64,000 nucleotides of DNA from Pseudomonas sp. RSB 5.4 (lineage in GTDB: Bacteria > Pseudomonadota > Gammaproteobacteria > Pseudomonadales > Pseudomonadaceae): assembly GCF_037126175.1 (NCBI RefSeq), contig NZ_CP146986.1, positions 5,704,501-5,768,500 on the forward strand, given 5' to 3'. Positions 1 through 9,004 of the stretch are shown piece after piece. A program made the translations under genes and the position numbers. Under the pieces are notes generated by a model. The model did not search any database. It worked only from the letters and a program-made list of their open reading frames with translations, and was not told where the DNA came from. Position 1 is the first letter of the stretch. The number at the start of each line of letters is the position of its first letter.

Positions 1-12
1 TGCATGGTGCAT
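1..12 (-). CDS. algG: Start of algG (alginate C5-mannuronan epimerase), cut by window edge
   Basis: Only four codons are inside the window. An ATG on the minus strand at 12-10 follows an AAGGGAG ribosome-binding site at 27-21 with 8 nt spacing, 26 nt after the algE stop. In the conserved alginate operon the gene after algE is algG, the periplasmic mannuronan C5-epimerase. The identity is therefore inferred from order and the start signal, not from protein sequence. Confidence 0.45.
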
Positions 13-38
13 GTCGGGCACTCCCTTGGCGGTTTGCA

Positions 39-1520
39 TCAGAAGCGCCAGATCACGTCGATGAACGCGCGGTGCATGTACGAATCGACCTGGCTGCCAT
101 AGGCATCACCGGGCTTGAACACGCCGCCACGGAAACGCACCAGCGCCGAAGGCTCGTCGATCGACTGGCTCAACGCCGCCGGCAACAGGCCCTGCTTGAA
201 GTATTTGGTCACCACCAGGTCCATTTCCTGACCCAGGTCCTTGTTGCCATCCTGCAGCGGCAGCGAGGTACTGGAGAGGATCGCGCCGGTGACGTCGTCG
301 GTGTTGTTTTCCACGGCGTTGATGCCGTTGCTGCCCACCGGCTTGTTGCCGTCCACGCGCCAGAACTTGTGGTAGATCAGGCTGGCGTCGTACTGGTCGT
401 TGAGCATCCACGAACCGAACAGGGTCGCGGTCTGCATGTTGTTCATTTCGCCACGGAACGCTTCGCCGAAACGGTGCACCCGCGAGCGGGTACCGGTGTA
501 GTTGGAGCGGTTGCTTTCCAGACCGTTCTGTTGGTAATCGGCGCTGGCGCGGGCGTAGGCCGCACCGACCTGCCACTGCGGATCGAGGCGCAGACGCACG
601 CCAAGGTCGGTGGCCCAGCCGTTGATGTCATCACTGCGCTTGGCTTGCGCCGGACGGCTGCCATCGGCGTTCAGCGGGTTGACCGAATCGAGGTCGCCGC
701 TCATGCCGGTGATGCTGCCCCAGTAGTTGACGGTGTTGGTGTTGCGCCAGTTGTAGGCGTCGCTGTCGGCGGTCAGGCCGAGCCAGCTGATGTCGCCGTT
801 CTGGGTTTTGTCGAGGGTGTCGCGGGGTACGCCCGGTTCGGCGTAATCGAGCTTGCCGTCATCGTGGGTGTGGTGGCCGCGAATGCCGACCCAGTTGCCC
901 GGGGTCCACTGGTAGGCGGCATCGGCGTAGGCGTGCAGGCGATCCTTGTCTTTTGGCGCCAGCTCTTTGAGGTCGGTGCGGTATTCGCTGAAGCGTTCGG
1001 CGACACCGACGTTGGCGCGCAACAGGGTGGTGTCGAAGGTCCAGTTCACCGCTTCGATGTTGGTGTCACGCCATTGGCCGTCGTCATTGCGCAGGCGCTG
1101 GCGACCGAGCTTGAGCATCTCGCCGGGGTACGGCGTCAGTCCGCTGTAGCCGACCCAGAATTCGCGCATCGCCAGGTAGTTCTTCTTGGTCTTGCGATCA
1201 CTGTTGTCGGTGGTTTCGGCACCGTCGGCTTGCTGCAGGGTGTCGGTTTCGATGATGTCGGTCGAGGTCACGGCCTGACCCATGGCGTAGGCGCTCCACG
1301 CGCCGCTTTCGCCGTAGATCCATGGACGCAGGTCCAGGCCCACACCGTTGACGTCGCCACCGGGTGCGGTGCCGAGGTCGCGGTCGTCTTCGGACTGACC
1401 GGTGATTTTCACTTCCAGGCCGAAGTTCTTGGTTTCAGTGATCGCCGCCAGTGTCGGGCAAGACCAGATCAGCGCGAACGTGAGGCCAATGCCGGCCTTC
1501 ACAAAGGGATTCAACTTCAT
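39..1520 (-). CDS. algE: AlgE, outer-membrane alginate export porin
   Basis: This 493-residue protein matches the AlgE family in length. It has an N-terminal signal peptide ([19 protein letters not shown], cleavage probably near residue 26) and then a beta-barrel sequence rich in alternating aromatic and polar residues. It ends in the aromatic residue F (WRF), typical of outer-membrane barrels. AlgE is the electropositive channel through which the finished polymer leaves the cell, working with the lipoprotein AlgK. Its ATG overlaps the algK stop by 4 nt (ATGA), indicating translational coupling. It is the fifth gene of the algD operon and is followed by the probable algG start. Confidence 0.95.
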   Translation of the reverse strand: MKLNPFVKAGIGLTFALIWSCPTLAAITETKNFGLEVKITGQSEDDRDLGTAPGGDVNGVGLDLRPWIYGESGAWSAYAMGQAVTSTDIIETDTLQQADGAETTDNSDRKTKKNYLAMREFWVGYSGLTPYPGEMLKLGRQRLRNDDGQWRDTNIEAVNWTFDTTLLRANVGVAERFSEYRTDLKELAPKDKDRLHAYADAAYQWTPGNWVGIRGHHTHDDGKLDYAEPGVPRDTLDKTQNGDISWLGLTADSDAYNWRNTNTVNYWGSITGMSGDLDSVNPLNADGSRPAQAKRSDDINGWATDLGVRLRLDPQWQVGAAYARASADYQQNGLESNRSNYTGTRSRVHRFGEAFRGEMNNMQTATLFGSWMLNDQYDASLIYHKFWRVDGNKPVGSNGINAVENNTDDVTGAILSSTSLPLQDGNKDLGQEMDLVVTKYFKQGLLPAALSQSIDEPSALVRFRGGVFKPGDAYGSQVDSYMHRAFIDVIWRF

Positions 1521-3028
1521 AGGGCTTCCTCGCCGTCTTCTTCTTGCAGGGCGTGCAGTTGCAGCGTGTTCTGGTTCAGGGCACCACGGCTGGCCTGTTC
1601 CTGTTGCAGCAGGCGCTGGGCTTCGGCCAGACGCTCGGGCGGCAATTGCGCTGCGAGGGTGGTCGCCAGTTCATCGGCTTGCGGGGTGTTCTGCGCCTTG
1701 GCCAATTGGCTGAAGACATAGGCGTTGAGCGGGTCGGGTTTGGTGCCTTTGCCTTGGGAAAACAGTTGGGCGATGGCGAAATCGGCGCTGTTCTGGCCGT
1801 TGCGCGCCGCGGTCAGCAGGTGGTCGAGAGCCTTCTGCGGATAGACCTTGCCCAGGTAACCACGGCGATAGATCTGGCCGAGGTAGTAGTCGGCGGCGAC
1901 TTCGCGGCCGACGGCTTTCTGGAAGTGTTCTTCGGCGACTTTCGCGTCGGCCGGCACCAGTTTGCCTTCATAGTAGAGCTTGCCAAGCAACAGTTCGGCG
2001 CGCGGCTGATCGGCGGCGCGGCCGTTGTCGAGGTACTGCATCATCTGATCGACATCGCCCAGTTCCGGGAAGTCGTAGAGCAGCTGCGCGAGGGTCACCC
2101 ACGATGCCGGGTAGCCTGGTGCGATTGGCTCAAGCAGCGACTGCGCGGTCTTCTCGTCGGTCTTGCCGAGGGTCGAATCCGCCAGCACGCGGGCCACCGA
2201 ATCGACGCGCTGCGCGCTGACGCTGCCACGGCGGTAACCGGCCTGCATCTGTTTGATCAGCTCAGCCTGTTGCTCCGGTTGGGCACGTTTCTGATAAACC
2301 GTGGCCAGTTCGACGTAGCAGATGTCGGTGGTGTTGAGCGCGGCTTTGCAGATCTTTTCTACGTCATCCAGGTGCTGGTCGTAAGTGCCCTGGGTGCGAT
2401 ACAGCAGCACCTGCGCCAGACCCGCTTCCGGGTAACCGGATTTGCGCCACTGATCGATCTGCTGCTGCGCGTTGATATTTGGGAAGCTGTGCGGGTATTG
2501 CAGGTAGAGCATCGCCAGCGGGATCAACGTATTGCCTTCGCCATTGGCACCTGCTTTTTTCAGCAGGCTTTCGGCTTCGTGGTGCTCGGCTTCGGTGGAG
2601 CCCGGTTTGGCCACCAGCAGGCGACCGAGACGGGCCTGGGCCCGTGGCGACACGTCGGCGGCGGCACGATAGGTCGCCTCGGCCTGCTTGATCTGCTCGG
2701 GGTCGCGGCTGTCGACCTGGATATCGGCGAGGCCGACTTGCGCCTCGCTGTAACCCAGATCTGCCAGTGCGCGGTAGTTCTGCGCGGCAGTGGCGGTGTC
2801 GCCACGCTTGAGCGCTTCGTTGGCCAGACGCTGGTCGGGCAGGCCGGCGCAACCGGCCAGACTGACGGCCAATGCAACTGCGCACAGTGGCCCCATGTGG
2901 GAGCGGGCTTGCTCGCGAAGGCGGTGTGTCAGCCCACACTGATTTTGAATGTTGAACCGCATTCGCGAGCAAGCCCGCTCCCACATGGGCTGCGGCGTTT
3001 TCAAAAGAGTAGGAATCGTCACAGGCAT
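1517..3028 (-). CDS. algK: AlgK, TPR/Sel1-repeat alginate export lipoprotein, with a REPIN inserted in its 5' end
   Basis: From the sequence [12 protein letters not shown] onward the protein matches AlgK: a lipidated periplasmic solenoid of TPR-like/Sel1 repeats that helps assemble the AlgE export pore. The lipobox is LAGC, with the cysteine at residue 60 if translation starts at 3028. That is unusually far in, because residues 15-44 are encoded by a REP doublet (see the repeat entry at 2893-2989). Removing those 30 codons gives a normal signal peptide, [14 protein letters not shown] followed by [16 protein letters not shown]. The insertion is exactly 90 bp with no stop, so the frame is kept. 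Alternative starts are the Met codons at residue 23 and residue 45; the latter lacks a basic n-region. The gene overlaps algE by 4 nt and lies 9 nt after alg44. Confidence 0.93.
   Translation of the reverse strand: MPVTIPTLLKTPQPMWERACSRMRFNIQNQCGLTHRLREQARSHMGPLCAVALAVSLAGCAGLPDQRLANEALKRGDTATAAQNYRALADLGYSEAQVGLADIQVDSRDPEQIKQAEATYRAAADVSPRAQARLGRLLVAKPGSTEAEHHEAESLLKKAGANGEGNTLIPLAMLYLQYPHSFPNINAQQQIDQWRKSGYPEAGLAQVLLYRTQGTYDQHLDDVEKICKAALNTTDICYVELATVYQKRAQPEQQAELIKQMQAGYRRGSVSAQRVDSVARVLADSTLGKTDEKTAQSLLEPIAPGYPASWVTLAQLLYDFPELGDVDQMMQYLDNGRAADQPRAELLLGKLYYEGKLVPADAKVAEEHFQKAVGREVAADYYLGQIYRRGYLGKVYPQKALDHLLTAARNGQNSADFAIAQLFSQGKGTKPDPLNAYVFSQLAKAQNTPQADELATTLAAQLPPERLAEAQRLLQQEQASRGALNQNTLQLHALQEEDGEEAL
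2893..2989. repeat. REPIN inside the algK coding sequence
   Basis: Two inverted REP copies (arms 2893-2920 and 2962-2989, each containing the GCGGGCTTGCTCGC core or its complement and extended by CCCATG/CATGGG) enclose about 41 bp. The element encodes 30 codons of algK in frame, beginning [10 protein letters not shown] and ending QARSHM. The same arms occur in intergenic copies elsewhere in the window. The transcript here could fold into a long hairpin over the early algK codons. Confidence 0.92.
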
Positions 3029-3037
3029 GTCCTCGAC

Positions 3038-4207
3038 TTAAAGACCGGCAGCCATGGCTTTGTCGATCAGCCAGTTCAGGTTCGGGCCACGGTCGCTGTT
3101 CACTTCCACCGGGCGGCCGGCGAAGCTGCTGTCCAGCGGTTCGTCCGGCTGGATCTGCACGCGGATGTCGGAGGACAGGTCGGCGCTTTTCAGGCTGGTG
3201 CTGCTGACGATCTTGCCGGTGCGGGTCTGGTCTTCGCCGGCGATCTGGAAGCTCACAGGCGTACCCGGGCGCACGTCGCCGAACTGGCGATAGGAGAAGC
3301 GTGCATCGACGGTGGCCTGGGTGTTGCGCGGCACCAGGGTGAAGATCACATCGCCCTTGCTCGCGTACTGACCGTCCGCCACCAGTTGCTGGGCCACGGT
3401 GCAATCGCACGGCGAAGTCAGGGTGCCGGTCATCTGCTTGCCGAACAGTTCTTCAACTTTGGCCGGTTGCAACTGGTCTTCGTCCAGATGGCCCTTGAGC
3501 ACGTCGAGCATGCTGGTGCTGAAGGTCGCCAGCGGGGCGCCTTTGGCGGCGACGCCGTCGGACTTGACCAGGCTCTGCACGGTGCCGTCACGCGGCATGG
3601 TGATGTTCATTCCCGGCACGCTGACCAGACCTGCTTGCGCGTGGCTGACGAAGTACATGCCGTACACCGACTTGAAGACGAAACCGAACGCCACCAGGCC
3701 GATGGCGAAGATGCCGGCGCTGAAGGTCACGGCTTTCAGACGCCCGAACGGGGTCATGCCGCTGCCGCCGTCCTTGACCTTGCGCGCCTTGGTGAAGTTG
3801 TCGCGCTGCAGGGTCGCCAGCACTTCACCCATGCTGACGATGTCGCCGGCCAGGTGCGAAGTGATCAGGTGGCGCAGAGTGGAAATGTCCTGCGGCTCAA
3901 GGTTCTGGAACTGGCAACCGGCGCGACCGGTCTGGCGGTCGTAGGAGCGGATCTGCAGCTCGACGTCCATGGCCAGGCCGAGGTTGTCGATGACGAATTG
4001 CAGGCGTGCCTTATGCACCTCACCGACGGTCAGCGGCATCTGCCCGGCGTTGAACGCCAGGCCACCGGCGGACAGGTCGAGGACCCGCGCTTCGAGCGGC
4101 GTCCGGTCGTGGCCGAAAAAGCGCAGTTTGGCCGGGATTTTTACGCGGGCGTGCTGACGCTGGGCTTCGGATTCATGCACTACGTTGGCGTTGACGGCGG
4201 TATTCAT
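3038..4207 (-). CDS. alg44: Alg44, c-di-GMP-binding alginate polymerase co-factor
   Basis: This 389-residue protein has an N-terminal PilZ domain with both c-di-GMP motifs, RQHAR at residues 17-21 and DLSAGG at 44-49. A single membrane helix follows near residues 160-180 (SAGIFAIGLVAFGFVFKSVY). The C-terminal part is a periplasmic HlyD/membrane-fusion-like domain. Alg44 binds c-di-GMP and is required, together with the glycosyltransferase Alg8, for alginate polymerisation. It lies 36 nt downstream of alg8 and 9 nt upstream of algK in the same operon. Both PilZ motifs are intact, so post-translational control by c-di-GMP is expected. Confidence 0.95.
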   Translation of the reverse strand: MNTAVNANVVHESEAQRQHARVKIPAKLRFFGHDRTPLEARVLDLSAGGLAFNAGQMPLTVGEVHKARLQFVIDNLGLAMDVELQIRSYDRQTGRAGCQFQNLEPQDISTLRHLITSHLAGDIVSMGEVLATLQRDNFTKARKVKDGGSGMTPFGRLKAVTFSAGIFAIGLVAFGFVFKSVYGMYFVSHAQAGLVSVPGMNITMPRDGTVQSLVKSDGVAAKGAPLATFSTSMLDVLKGHLDEDQLQPAKVEELFGKQMTGTLTSPCDCTVAQQLVADGQYASKGDVIFTLVPRNTQATVDARFSYRQFGDVRPGTPVSFQIAGEDQTRTGKIVSSTSLKSADLSSDIRVQIQPDEPLDSSFAGRPVEVNSDRGPNLNWLIDKAMAAGL

Positions 4208-4243
4208 AGGGGCGATTTCCTTGTTAATTCAATAAGGGGGCGG

Positions 4244-5734
4244 TCAGACCATCATCAGCAGCACGGCGACGAAAATGCTGCCGGCGGAGAAGGTCATGGT
4301 CCGAGACGACCAGGTGTTGAACCAACGTTGAAAGCTGGCGAGATCACGGGTCAGGGAAGTGGGTTGGCGCGTCCAGGATTGCTGGTCGAGGCGGAAGAAC
4401 ACGTAGATCTTCACCAGCGCACCGACGATCTGGTTGTAATAGAGAATCGCCGGGTAAGCCGGGCCGATCCGGTGACCGGAGCACGACAGCAACAGAGTCA
4501 GAATCAGCCGGGTGATGCCGATCCACAGCAGGTAGGCGAGGATGAATGCGCCGCCGTACTTGAAGCTGGCAATGATCGCCACGGTCAGGCCCAGCAACGA
4601 CGTCCACATCGATACGCGCTGATCGAACAGCACCACCGAGGTGAAGGCGCCGAGGCGTTTTACACCCAGGCCCAGTGCTCGCGAGTTCTGGCGCAGGTTG
4701 TTGCCGTACCAGCGGAACATCAGTTTGCGGCTGGCCTTGATGAAGCTCTTTTCCGGCGGGTGCTCAACGGTGTTGATCGCGGCGTCCGGCACGTAAAAGG
4801 TGTCGTAACCCAGGCGCATCAGGCTGAACCAGCTCGACTTGTCGTCGCCGGTGAGAAATTTGAAACGGCCCAGGCGCCAGTGTTGCAGCGAGTCGCTTTC
4901 GACGTCGGCGATGAACTCCGGATCGGTGACCACGGTGGCGCGGAACACCGACATGCGCCCGGTCATGGTCAGTACGCGCTTGGACAGGGCCATCGAGCAC
5001 ATGTTGATGTGACGCTGGGCGAAACGCAGCTTGTGCCATTCGCTCATGATGTAGCCGCCACGTACTTCGCAGAATTCGTTGGTGGTCAGGCCACCGACGT
5101 TGCCGAACAGCTGGAACCACGGCACGGTCTTGCGCACGGTGCCTTCGCCGAGCACGGTGTCGCCGTCGATCACCGCCACGACGGCGCGGTCGTCTGGCAG
5201 GTGACGGGAGATCGCGCGGAAACCGTAGGCCAGGCCATCACGTTTGCCGGTGCCGGGGATACGCACGAAGTCGAGCTTCACGCGCTCTGGCGGATTCATC
5301 CGCGCCCACAGCGCTTTCACCAGCAGCTCATCGGACATTTCGACGATCGAGCAGACCACGGTGGTCGGCAGTTCGCAGTCGATGGCTTCGCGGATCACCG
5401 AGCTGTAGACCTGCGCGGTGGTCAGCGCGTCGATACGGAAACTGGTGACCATCAGAAACACATGCGACGGGTCCGCCGCTTTACCCAGCTTGCGCACTTT
5501 GCGGCGCAGGTGCGGGTAAACGATGTAGAGAAAAATCATGCCGCGCACAAAATGCGTTGCACCCATCGAGTAGCGCCAGATACCCACGGCGCCAATCAGG
5601 AAAATGAAGTCCTTCGACTCGGAGTCGAATGTGGACGTGGGCAGCATCAAGGCCAGGCCCAACAACAAACTGAGGTAAAACAGCCAACCGGCGGCCTGAA
5701 GTAGGCCGTGCTTTAGCCTGTGCATAATCTGCAT
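4244..5734 (-). CDS. alg8: Alg8, mannuronan polymerase glycosyltransferase
   Basis: This is a 496-residue inner-membrane family 2 glycosyltransferase that polymerises GDP-mannuronate. It has N-terminal membrane helices (residues about 12-30 and 40-65). The cytosolic GT-A domain carries the nucleotide-binding acidic motifs VIDGDTV and DVESDS and a QHWRLGRF motif comparable to the QxxRW signature of processive beta-glycosyltransferases. Further helices are at the C-terminus. It lies between algD (97-nt gap containing a GC-rich hairpin) and alg44. Length and order match the family. Confidence 0.95.
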   Translation of the reverse strand: MQIMHRLKHGLLQAAGWLFYLSLLLGLALMLPTSTFDSESKDFIFLIGAVGIWRYSMGATHFVRGMIFLYIVYPHLRRKVRKLGKAADPSHVFLMVTSFRIDALTTAQVYSSVIREAIDCELPTTVVCSIVEMSDELLVKALWARMNPPERVKLDFVRIPGTGKRDGLAYGFRAISRHLPDDRAVVAVIDGDTVLGEGTVRKTVPWFQLFGNVGGLTTNEFCEVRGGYIMSEWHKLRFAQRHINMCSMALSKRVLTMTGRMSVFRATVVTDPEFIADVESDSLQHWRLGRFKFLTGDDKSSWFSLMRLGYDTFYVPDAAINTVEHPPEKSFIKASRKLMFRWYGNNLRQNSRALGLGVKRLGAFTSVVLFDQRVSMWTSLLGLTVAIIASFKYGGAFILAYLLWIGITRLILTLLLSCSGHRIGPAYPAILYYNQIVGALVKIYVFFRLDQQSWTRQPTSLTRDLASFQRWFNTWSSRTMTFSAGSIFVAVLLMMV

Positions 5735-5793
5735 CCGTCTCTATCTCGGGCGAGCCTGTCGGGTGGCCCGATGGGGTTAAGGCAGGCGAAGAA

Positions 5794-5822
5794 CCGGCCG
5801 GAGGTTCAAATCCCCCGGCCGG
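5794..5822. other. GC-rich hairpin in the algD-alg8 intergenic gap
   Basis: The octamer CCGGCCGG occurs at 5794-5801 and 5815-5822. It pairs with itself across a 13-nt loop in the algD-alg8 transcript. No T-run follows on the operon strand, so it does not look like an intrinsic terminator. It could stabilise or set the relative level of the upstream algD message; this is inference. Confidence 0.55.
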
Positions 5823-5831
5823 AAGGCTGAC

Positions 5832-7148
5832 TTACCAGCAGATACCTTCGGTGCGAGTACCGGCGTTGGTGGCTTTGGCCATGAAGCCGACCAGGTCGAT
5901 GACCTGTTTGCCTTGCGGCGCTTCCTGAGCCAGTGCGCGGAATTTCTCGTCGCGGTTGCCGAGGATGATCACGTCGGAGTTGTCGATCACCGAATCGAAG
6001 TCCGAGTTGAGCAGGGACGACACGTGCGGGATCTTCGACTCGATGTAGTCCTTGTTCGCGCCGTGAACACGGGCGTACTCGACGTTGCTGTCGTAGATGC
6101 TCAGGTCGTAGCCCTTGCCGATCAGCATCTCGGCCAGTTCCACCAGCGGACTTTCGCGCAGGTCGTCGGTACCGGCCTTGAAGCTCAGGCCGAGCAGGGC
6201 GACTTTGCGTTTGTCGTGGCTTTCAACGATGTCGAAGGCGTTCTGCACTTGCGATTCGTTGCTGCGCATCAGCGAGTTGAGCAGCGGCGCTTCGACGTCC
6301 AGCGAACCGGCACGGTAGGTCAGGGCGCGCACGTCTTTGGGCAGGCACGAGCCGCCGAAGGCGAAGCCCGGGCGCATGTAGTACTGGGACAGGTTGAGGG
6401 TCTTGTCCTGGCAGACCACGTCCATCACTTCACGACCATCGACGCCAACCGCTTTGGCGATGTTGCCGATCTCGTTGGCGAAGGTGACCTTGGTCGCGTG
6501 CCAGACGTTGCAGGTGTACTTGATCATTTCGGCGACAGCGATGTCCTTGCGGATGATCGGCGCGTCGAGTTCTTCGTACAGCGATTGCAGAACGTCGCCC
6601 GAGGCTTTGTCGAACTCGCCGATGACGGTCATCGGTGGCAGGTCGTAGTCCTTGATCGCGGTGGATTCACGCAGGAACTCCGGGTTGACCGCCACGCCGA
6701 AGTCGACGCCGGCCTTTTTGCCCGAGCAGTCTTCGAGGATCGGGATCACCACGTTGGCGACGGTGCCCGGCAGCACGGTGCTGCGCACCACGATGGTGTG
6801 GCGGGTGGTTTTTTCCCGCAGCACGAAACCGATCTCGCGGCATACCGCTTCGATGTAGTTCAGTTCCAGGTCGCCGTTCTTCTTGCTCGGCGTACCGACG
6901 CAGATCATCGACAGGTCGGTGTCACGAATCGCCTCGGCGAAGTTGGTCGTACCGCGCAGACGACCGGTCTCGATACCTTGCGCCAGCAGTTCGCCCAGAC
7001 CCGGTTCAACAATCGGCGATTTGCCGGCGTTGATCATGTCGATCTTGTCTTTGGCAACATCGACGCCAACCACGTCGTGGCCCCGTGCAGACAGGCAACC
7101 GGCACACACTGCGCCAACGTAACCCAAACCAAATATGCTGATGCGCAT
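5832..7148 (-). CDS. algD: AlgD, GDP-mannose 6-dehydrogenase
   Basis: This is the first and committing gene of the alginate operon. The 438-residue enzyme oxidises GDP-mannose with NAD+ to GDP-mannuronic acid in the cytosol. It has the N-terminal Rossmann motif GLGYVG (residues 7-12) and the catalytic cysteine at residue 268 in GGSCLPKDVRAL, followed by the UDP/GDP-glucose dehydrogenase C-terminal domain. Length equals the family norm. It is preceded by a gene-free region of about 0.8 kb that should hold the AlgU-dependent promoter and distal activator sites. Confidence 0.97.
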   Translation of the reverse strand: MRISIFGLGYVGAVCAGCLSARGHDVVGVDVAKDKIDMINAGKSPIVEPGLGELLAQGIETGRLRGTTNFAEAIRDTDLSMICVGTPSKKNGDLELNYIEAVCREIGFVLREKTTRHTIVVRSTVLPGTVANVVIPILEDCSGKKAGVDFGVAVNPEFLRESTAIKDYDLPPMTVIGEFDKASGDVLQSLYEELDAPIIRKDIAVAEMIKYTCNVWHATKVTFANEIGNIAKAVGVDGREVMDVVCQDKTLNLSQYYMRPGFAFGGSCLPKDVRALTYRAGSLDVEAPLLNSLMRSNESQVQNAFDIVESHDKRKVALLGLSFKAGTDDLRESPLVELAEMLIGKGYDLSIYDSNVEYARVHGANKDYIESKIPHVSSLLNSDFDSVIDNSDVIILGNRDEKFRALAQEAPQGKQVIDLVGFMAKATNAGTRTEGICW

Positions 7149-7621
7149 CGCAATTACCTCTGTGTTTTATCAAGCCATTAGATGGCCGGAGTTAATGGTG
7201 TTCAGCGGTCATAGTGCACTCGAAAGTGCGGCATACAGGCGCCACAATGCCGTGTGCAGGCATACTAAGTTCCGAGTGTCTAAATAAGTGCACTCAAGAT
7301 GTGCGCAACTAGGCCTTAGTTGTTATGACTTGCCCTGTTATGCAGCTGATCTTCTTTTCGGAAGATGCTTGTGCATGTGTCTAGTCCACCTGATGTCGGG
7401 CGTAAGGCCCGTAGATCAAGCGGTTGGGTGCTCAGGCGAGCACGTTTACAGGGGCGCAGCCTTGGCCGTGTAGAGGATGTTTATGGTGCGTTTCACCTAT
7501 CCATCGTTAGTTGATCAGATGAGTGAACCATCTAGGCAAGTTGCTGTGACAACTTGGTTACATGGTTCTCCGCTCTGCGTAAGTTATCTCGTACAAACTC
7601 GGTGAGAATCGTTACCGGTGG

Positions 7622-7648
7622 TATGAGCTATGCATTTGGACATAGTTC
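7622..7648 (-). promoter_or_regulatory. Candidate AlgU (sigma-22) promoter for algD
   Basis: On the minus strand GAACTA (7648-7643) is followed, 16 nt later, by TCATA (7626-7622). This resembles the AlgU/RpoE pattern GAACTT-N16-TCTGA. It would give an mRNA leader of about 465 nt, somewhat longer than the leader known for P. aeruginosa algD. A second GAACTT occurs at 7271-7266 but lacks a convincing -10. This is a motif match only. Confidence 0.35.
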
Positions 7649-7907
7649 CTACCCACTCATCGCGAAATCTGAAATTTTTTGAAATATTGCCAAAGATGGC
7701 ACTGGTCTCAATTTGATAGCACTTTCGATTTGGGCCTTTGTTAATCGGTGCGTAATCGAGCTAGATAGTTTTGTGCCACTACCGTAAAAAAATTTACGTG
7801 CCACTACTGAAAAAAAGAGCGGCTGTCGAGTGAAACTAAAATTAGAATTGGAGGGAACGATTTTATGGCGCCAATAAAACGGCGAAATGTGGCGAGGGAT
7901 TTTTGAC

Positions 7908-7947
7908 GTCGTGCGAGCTGCACGACTCTTTATAGAAAGAGTCGTGC
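7908..7947. terminator. Nested inverted repeats downstream of yaaA
   Basis: A perfect 12-bp stem (GCACGACTCTTT at 7920-7931, complement at 7936-7947) with a 4-nt loop lies 12 nt beyond the yaaA stop. A third copy of the arm, GTCGTGC at 7908-7914, can pair with GCACGAC at 7920-7926 instead. No T-tract follows on the yaaA strand. It probably ends or stabilises the yaaA transcript, but as a terminator it is atypical. Confidence 0.5.
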
Positions 7948-7959
7948 AATGGGCATGCT

Positions 7960-8739
7960 TTATTCCCGAGCGTGGTCGCGCAGAAACACCAGATTGTCCG
8001 GTTTCGACTGCTCGGCGCTGTAGCGATAACCCTGCACATCGAACTGTTTCAGGGCGGCCGGATCGTTGATCTGTTCCTGAATCACGAAACGGCTCATCAG
8101 GCCACGGGCCTTTTTCGCGTAGAAGCTGATGATCTTGTACTGGCCGTTCTTCAGATCCTTGAACTCGGTATTGATGATCCGCGTGTTCAGGGCACTGCGC
8201 TTGACTGCCGAGAAGTACTCGTTGGACGCCAGGTTCAGCAGCACGTTGTCGCCTTGTTCGGCCAGCGCTTCGTTGAGCCATTCGCTGATGCGCGTGCCCC
8301 AGAACGCGTACAGATCCTTGCCACGGGCGTTGGCCAGTTTGGTGCCCATTTCCAGACGATACGGTTGCATCAAATCCAGCGGACGCAACAGGCCATAGAG
8401 GCCGGAGAGCATGCGCAGATGCTTTTGCGCATAGTCGAACTGGGCTTCGCTGAACGATTGCGCATCGAGGCCGGTGTACACGTCACCCTTGAACGCGAGC
8501 AGGGCCTGCTTGGCGTTTTCCGGGGTGAAGGCGGGCGTCCAGCTGCCGAAACGCGCGGCATTCAGGCCGCCGATCTTGTCGGACACGTGCATCAGTTCGC
8601 TGATCTGTGCCGGACTCAGTTCGCGCAGTTGCTGGATCAGCTCCTGGGAGTGGTCGAGGTATTGCGGCTGGGTGAAGCGCTGGGTCGCCGGCGGTGTTTC
8701 GTAATCGAGGGTCTTGGCGGGGGAAATCACCATCAGCAT
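7960..8739 (-). CDS. yaaA: YaaA family peroxide-stress protein (DUF328)
   Basis: This 259-residue cytosolic protein begins [16 protein letters not shown], the signature start of the YaaA/UPF0246 family. It contains the conserved LNLASNEYF and [10 protein letters not shown] segments. In E. coli YaaA lowers intracellular free iron and limits DNA damage during hydrogen peroxide stress. It appears monocistronic, with a REPIN upstream (8835-8932) and a hairpin just downstream. Confidence 0.93.
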   Translation of the reverse strand: MLMVISPAKTLDYETPPATQRFTQPQYLDHSQELIQQLRELSPAQISELMHVSDKIGGLNAARFGSWTPAFTPENAKQALLAFKGDVYTGLDAQSFSEAQFDYAQKHLRMLSGLYGLLRPLDLMQPYRLEMGTKLANARGKDLYAFWGTRISEWLNEALAEQGDNVLLNLASNEYFSAVKRSALNTRIINTEFKDLKNGQYKIISFYAKKARGLMSRFVIQEQINDPAALKQFDVQGYRYSAEQSKPDNLVFLRDHARE

Positions 8740-8834
8740 GAAGTCGTCTCCTTTAATCGTGGGGGCGATTCTAGGGGGTTGGCCGAGTTGACTCCAGCTA
8801 TCAAGCCCATAGGTGATCGACGGCTCGCCACATT

Positions 8835-8932
8835 TCCCTGTGGGAGGGGGCTTGCTCCCGAAGAGGCCGTGTCAGTCGCCATATCTGCTGAATGACACAC
8901 CGCATTCGGGAGCAAGCCCCCTCCCACAGGGA
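8835..8932. repeat. REPIN between yaaA and the deacetylase gene
   Basis: Inverted arms at 8835-8862 and 8904-8932 carry a variant core, GGGAGGGGGCTTGCTCCCG. It is related to, but distinct from, the GCGGGCTTGCTCGC copies. The element lies in the divergent interval between yaaA and the deacetylase gene. Confidence 0.9.
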
Positions 8933-9004
8933 GTCGGAGTGGCTGAGGGGAATCGCGCGGGATCAGCTATAGTGCCGCGCGGGTTTGGTTATGGAGACAC
9001 CCCT

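Larger units (their letters stand above)
7149..7959. other. Long gene-free region upstream of algD
   Basis: This 811-bp interval lies between algD and yaaA and contains no convincing gene. Its right half (about 7660-7880) is visibly richer in A+T than the flanks, with several A and T tracts. It contains GTGCCACTAC twice (7773 and 7798, spaced 25 bp) and CGTAAA-AAAA-TTTACG (7783-7798). In P. aeruginosa the corresponding region carries far-upstream AlgR, AmrZ and IHF sites, so a regulatory role is likely. Individual sites cannot be assigned from sequence alone. Confidence 0.6.

Noticed and set aside
1544..5704. A very long (1386-codon) plus-strand reading frame across algK-alg8
   Set aside because: It is opposite to four well-conserved alginate genes, and its protein is rich in Arg/His/Gln/Val without any recognisable domain. 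It is a high-GC shadow.
5794..5830. tRNA-like T-arm (GGTTCAAATCC) in the algD-alg8 gap
   Set aside because: There is no acceptor or anticodon arm and no 3' acceptor partner; the resemblance is the loop of a GC-rich hairpin.
7649..8281. A 210-codon minus-strand frame overlapping yaaA and the algD upstream region
   Set aside because: It overlaps the conserved YaaA sequence in another frame, and its C-terminal part is AT-rich intergenic DNA.
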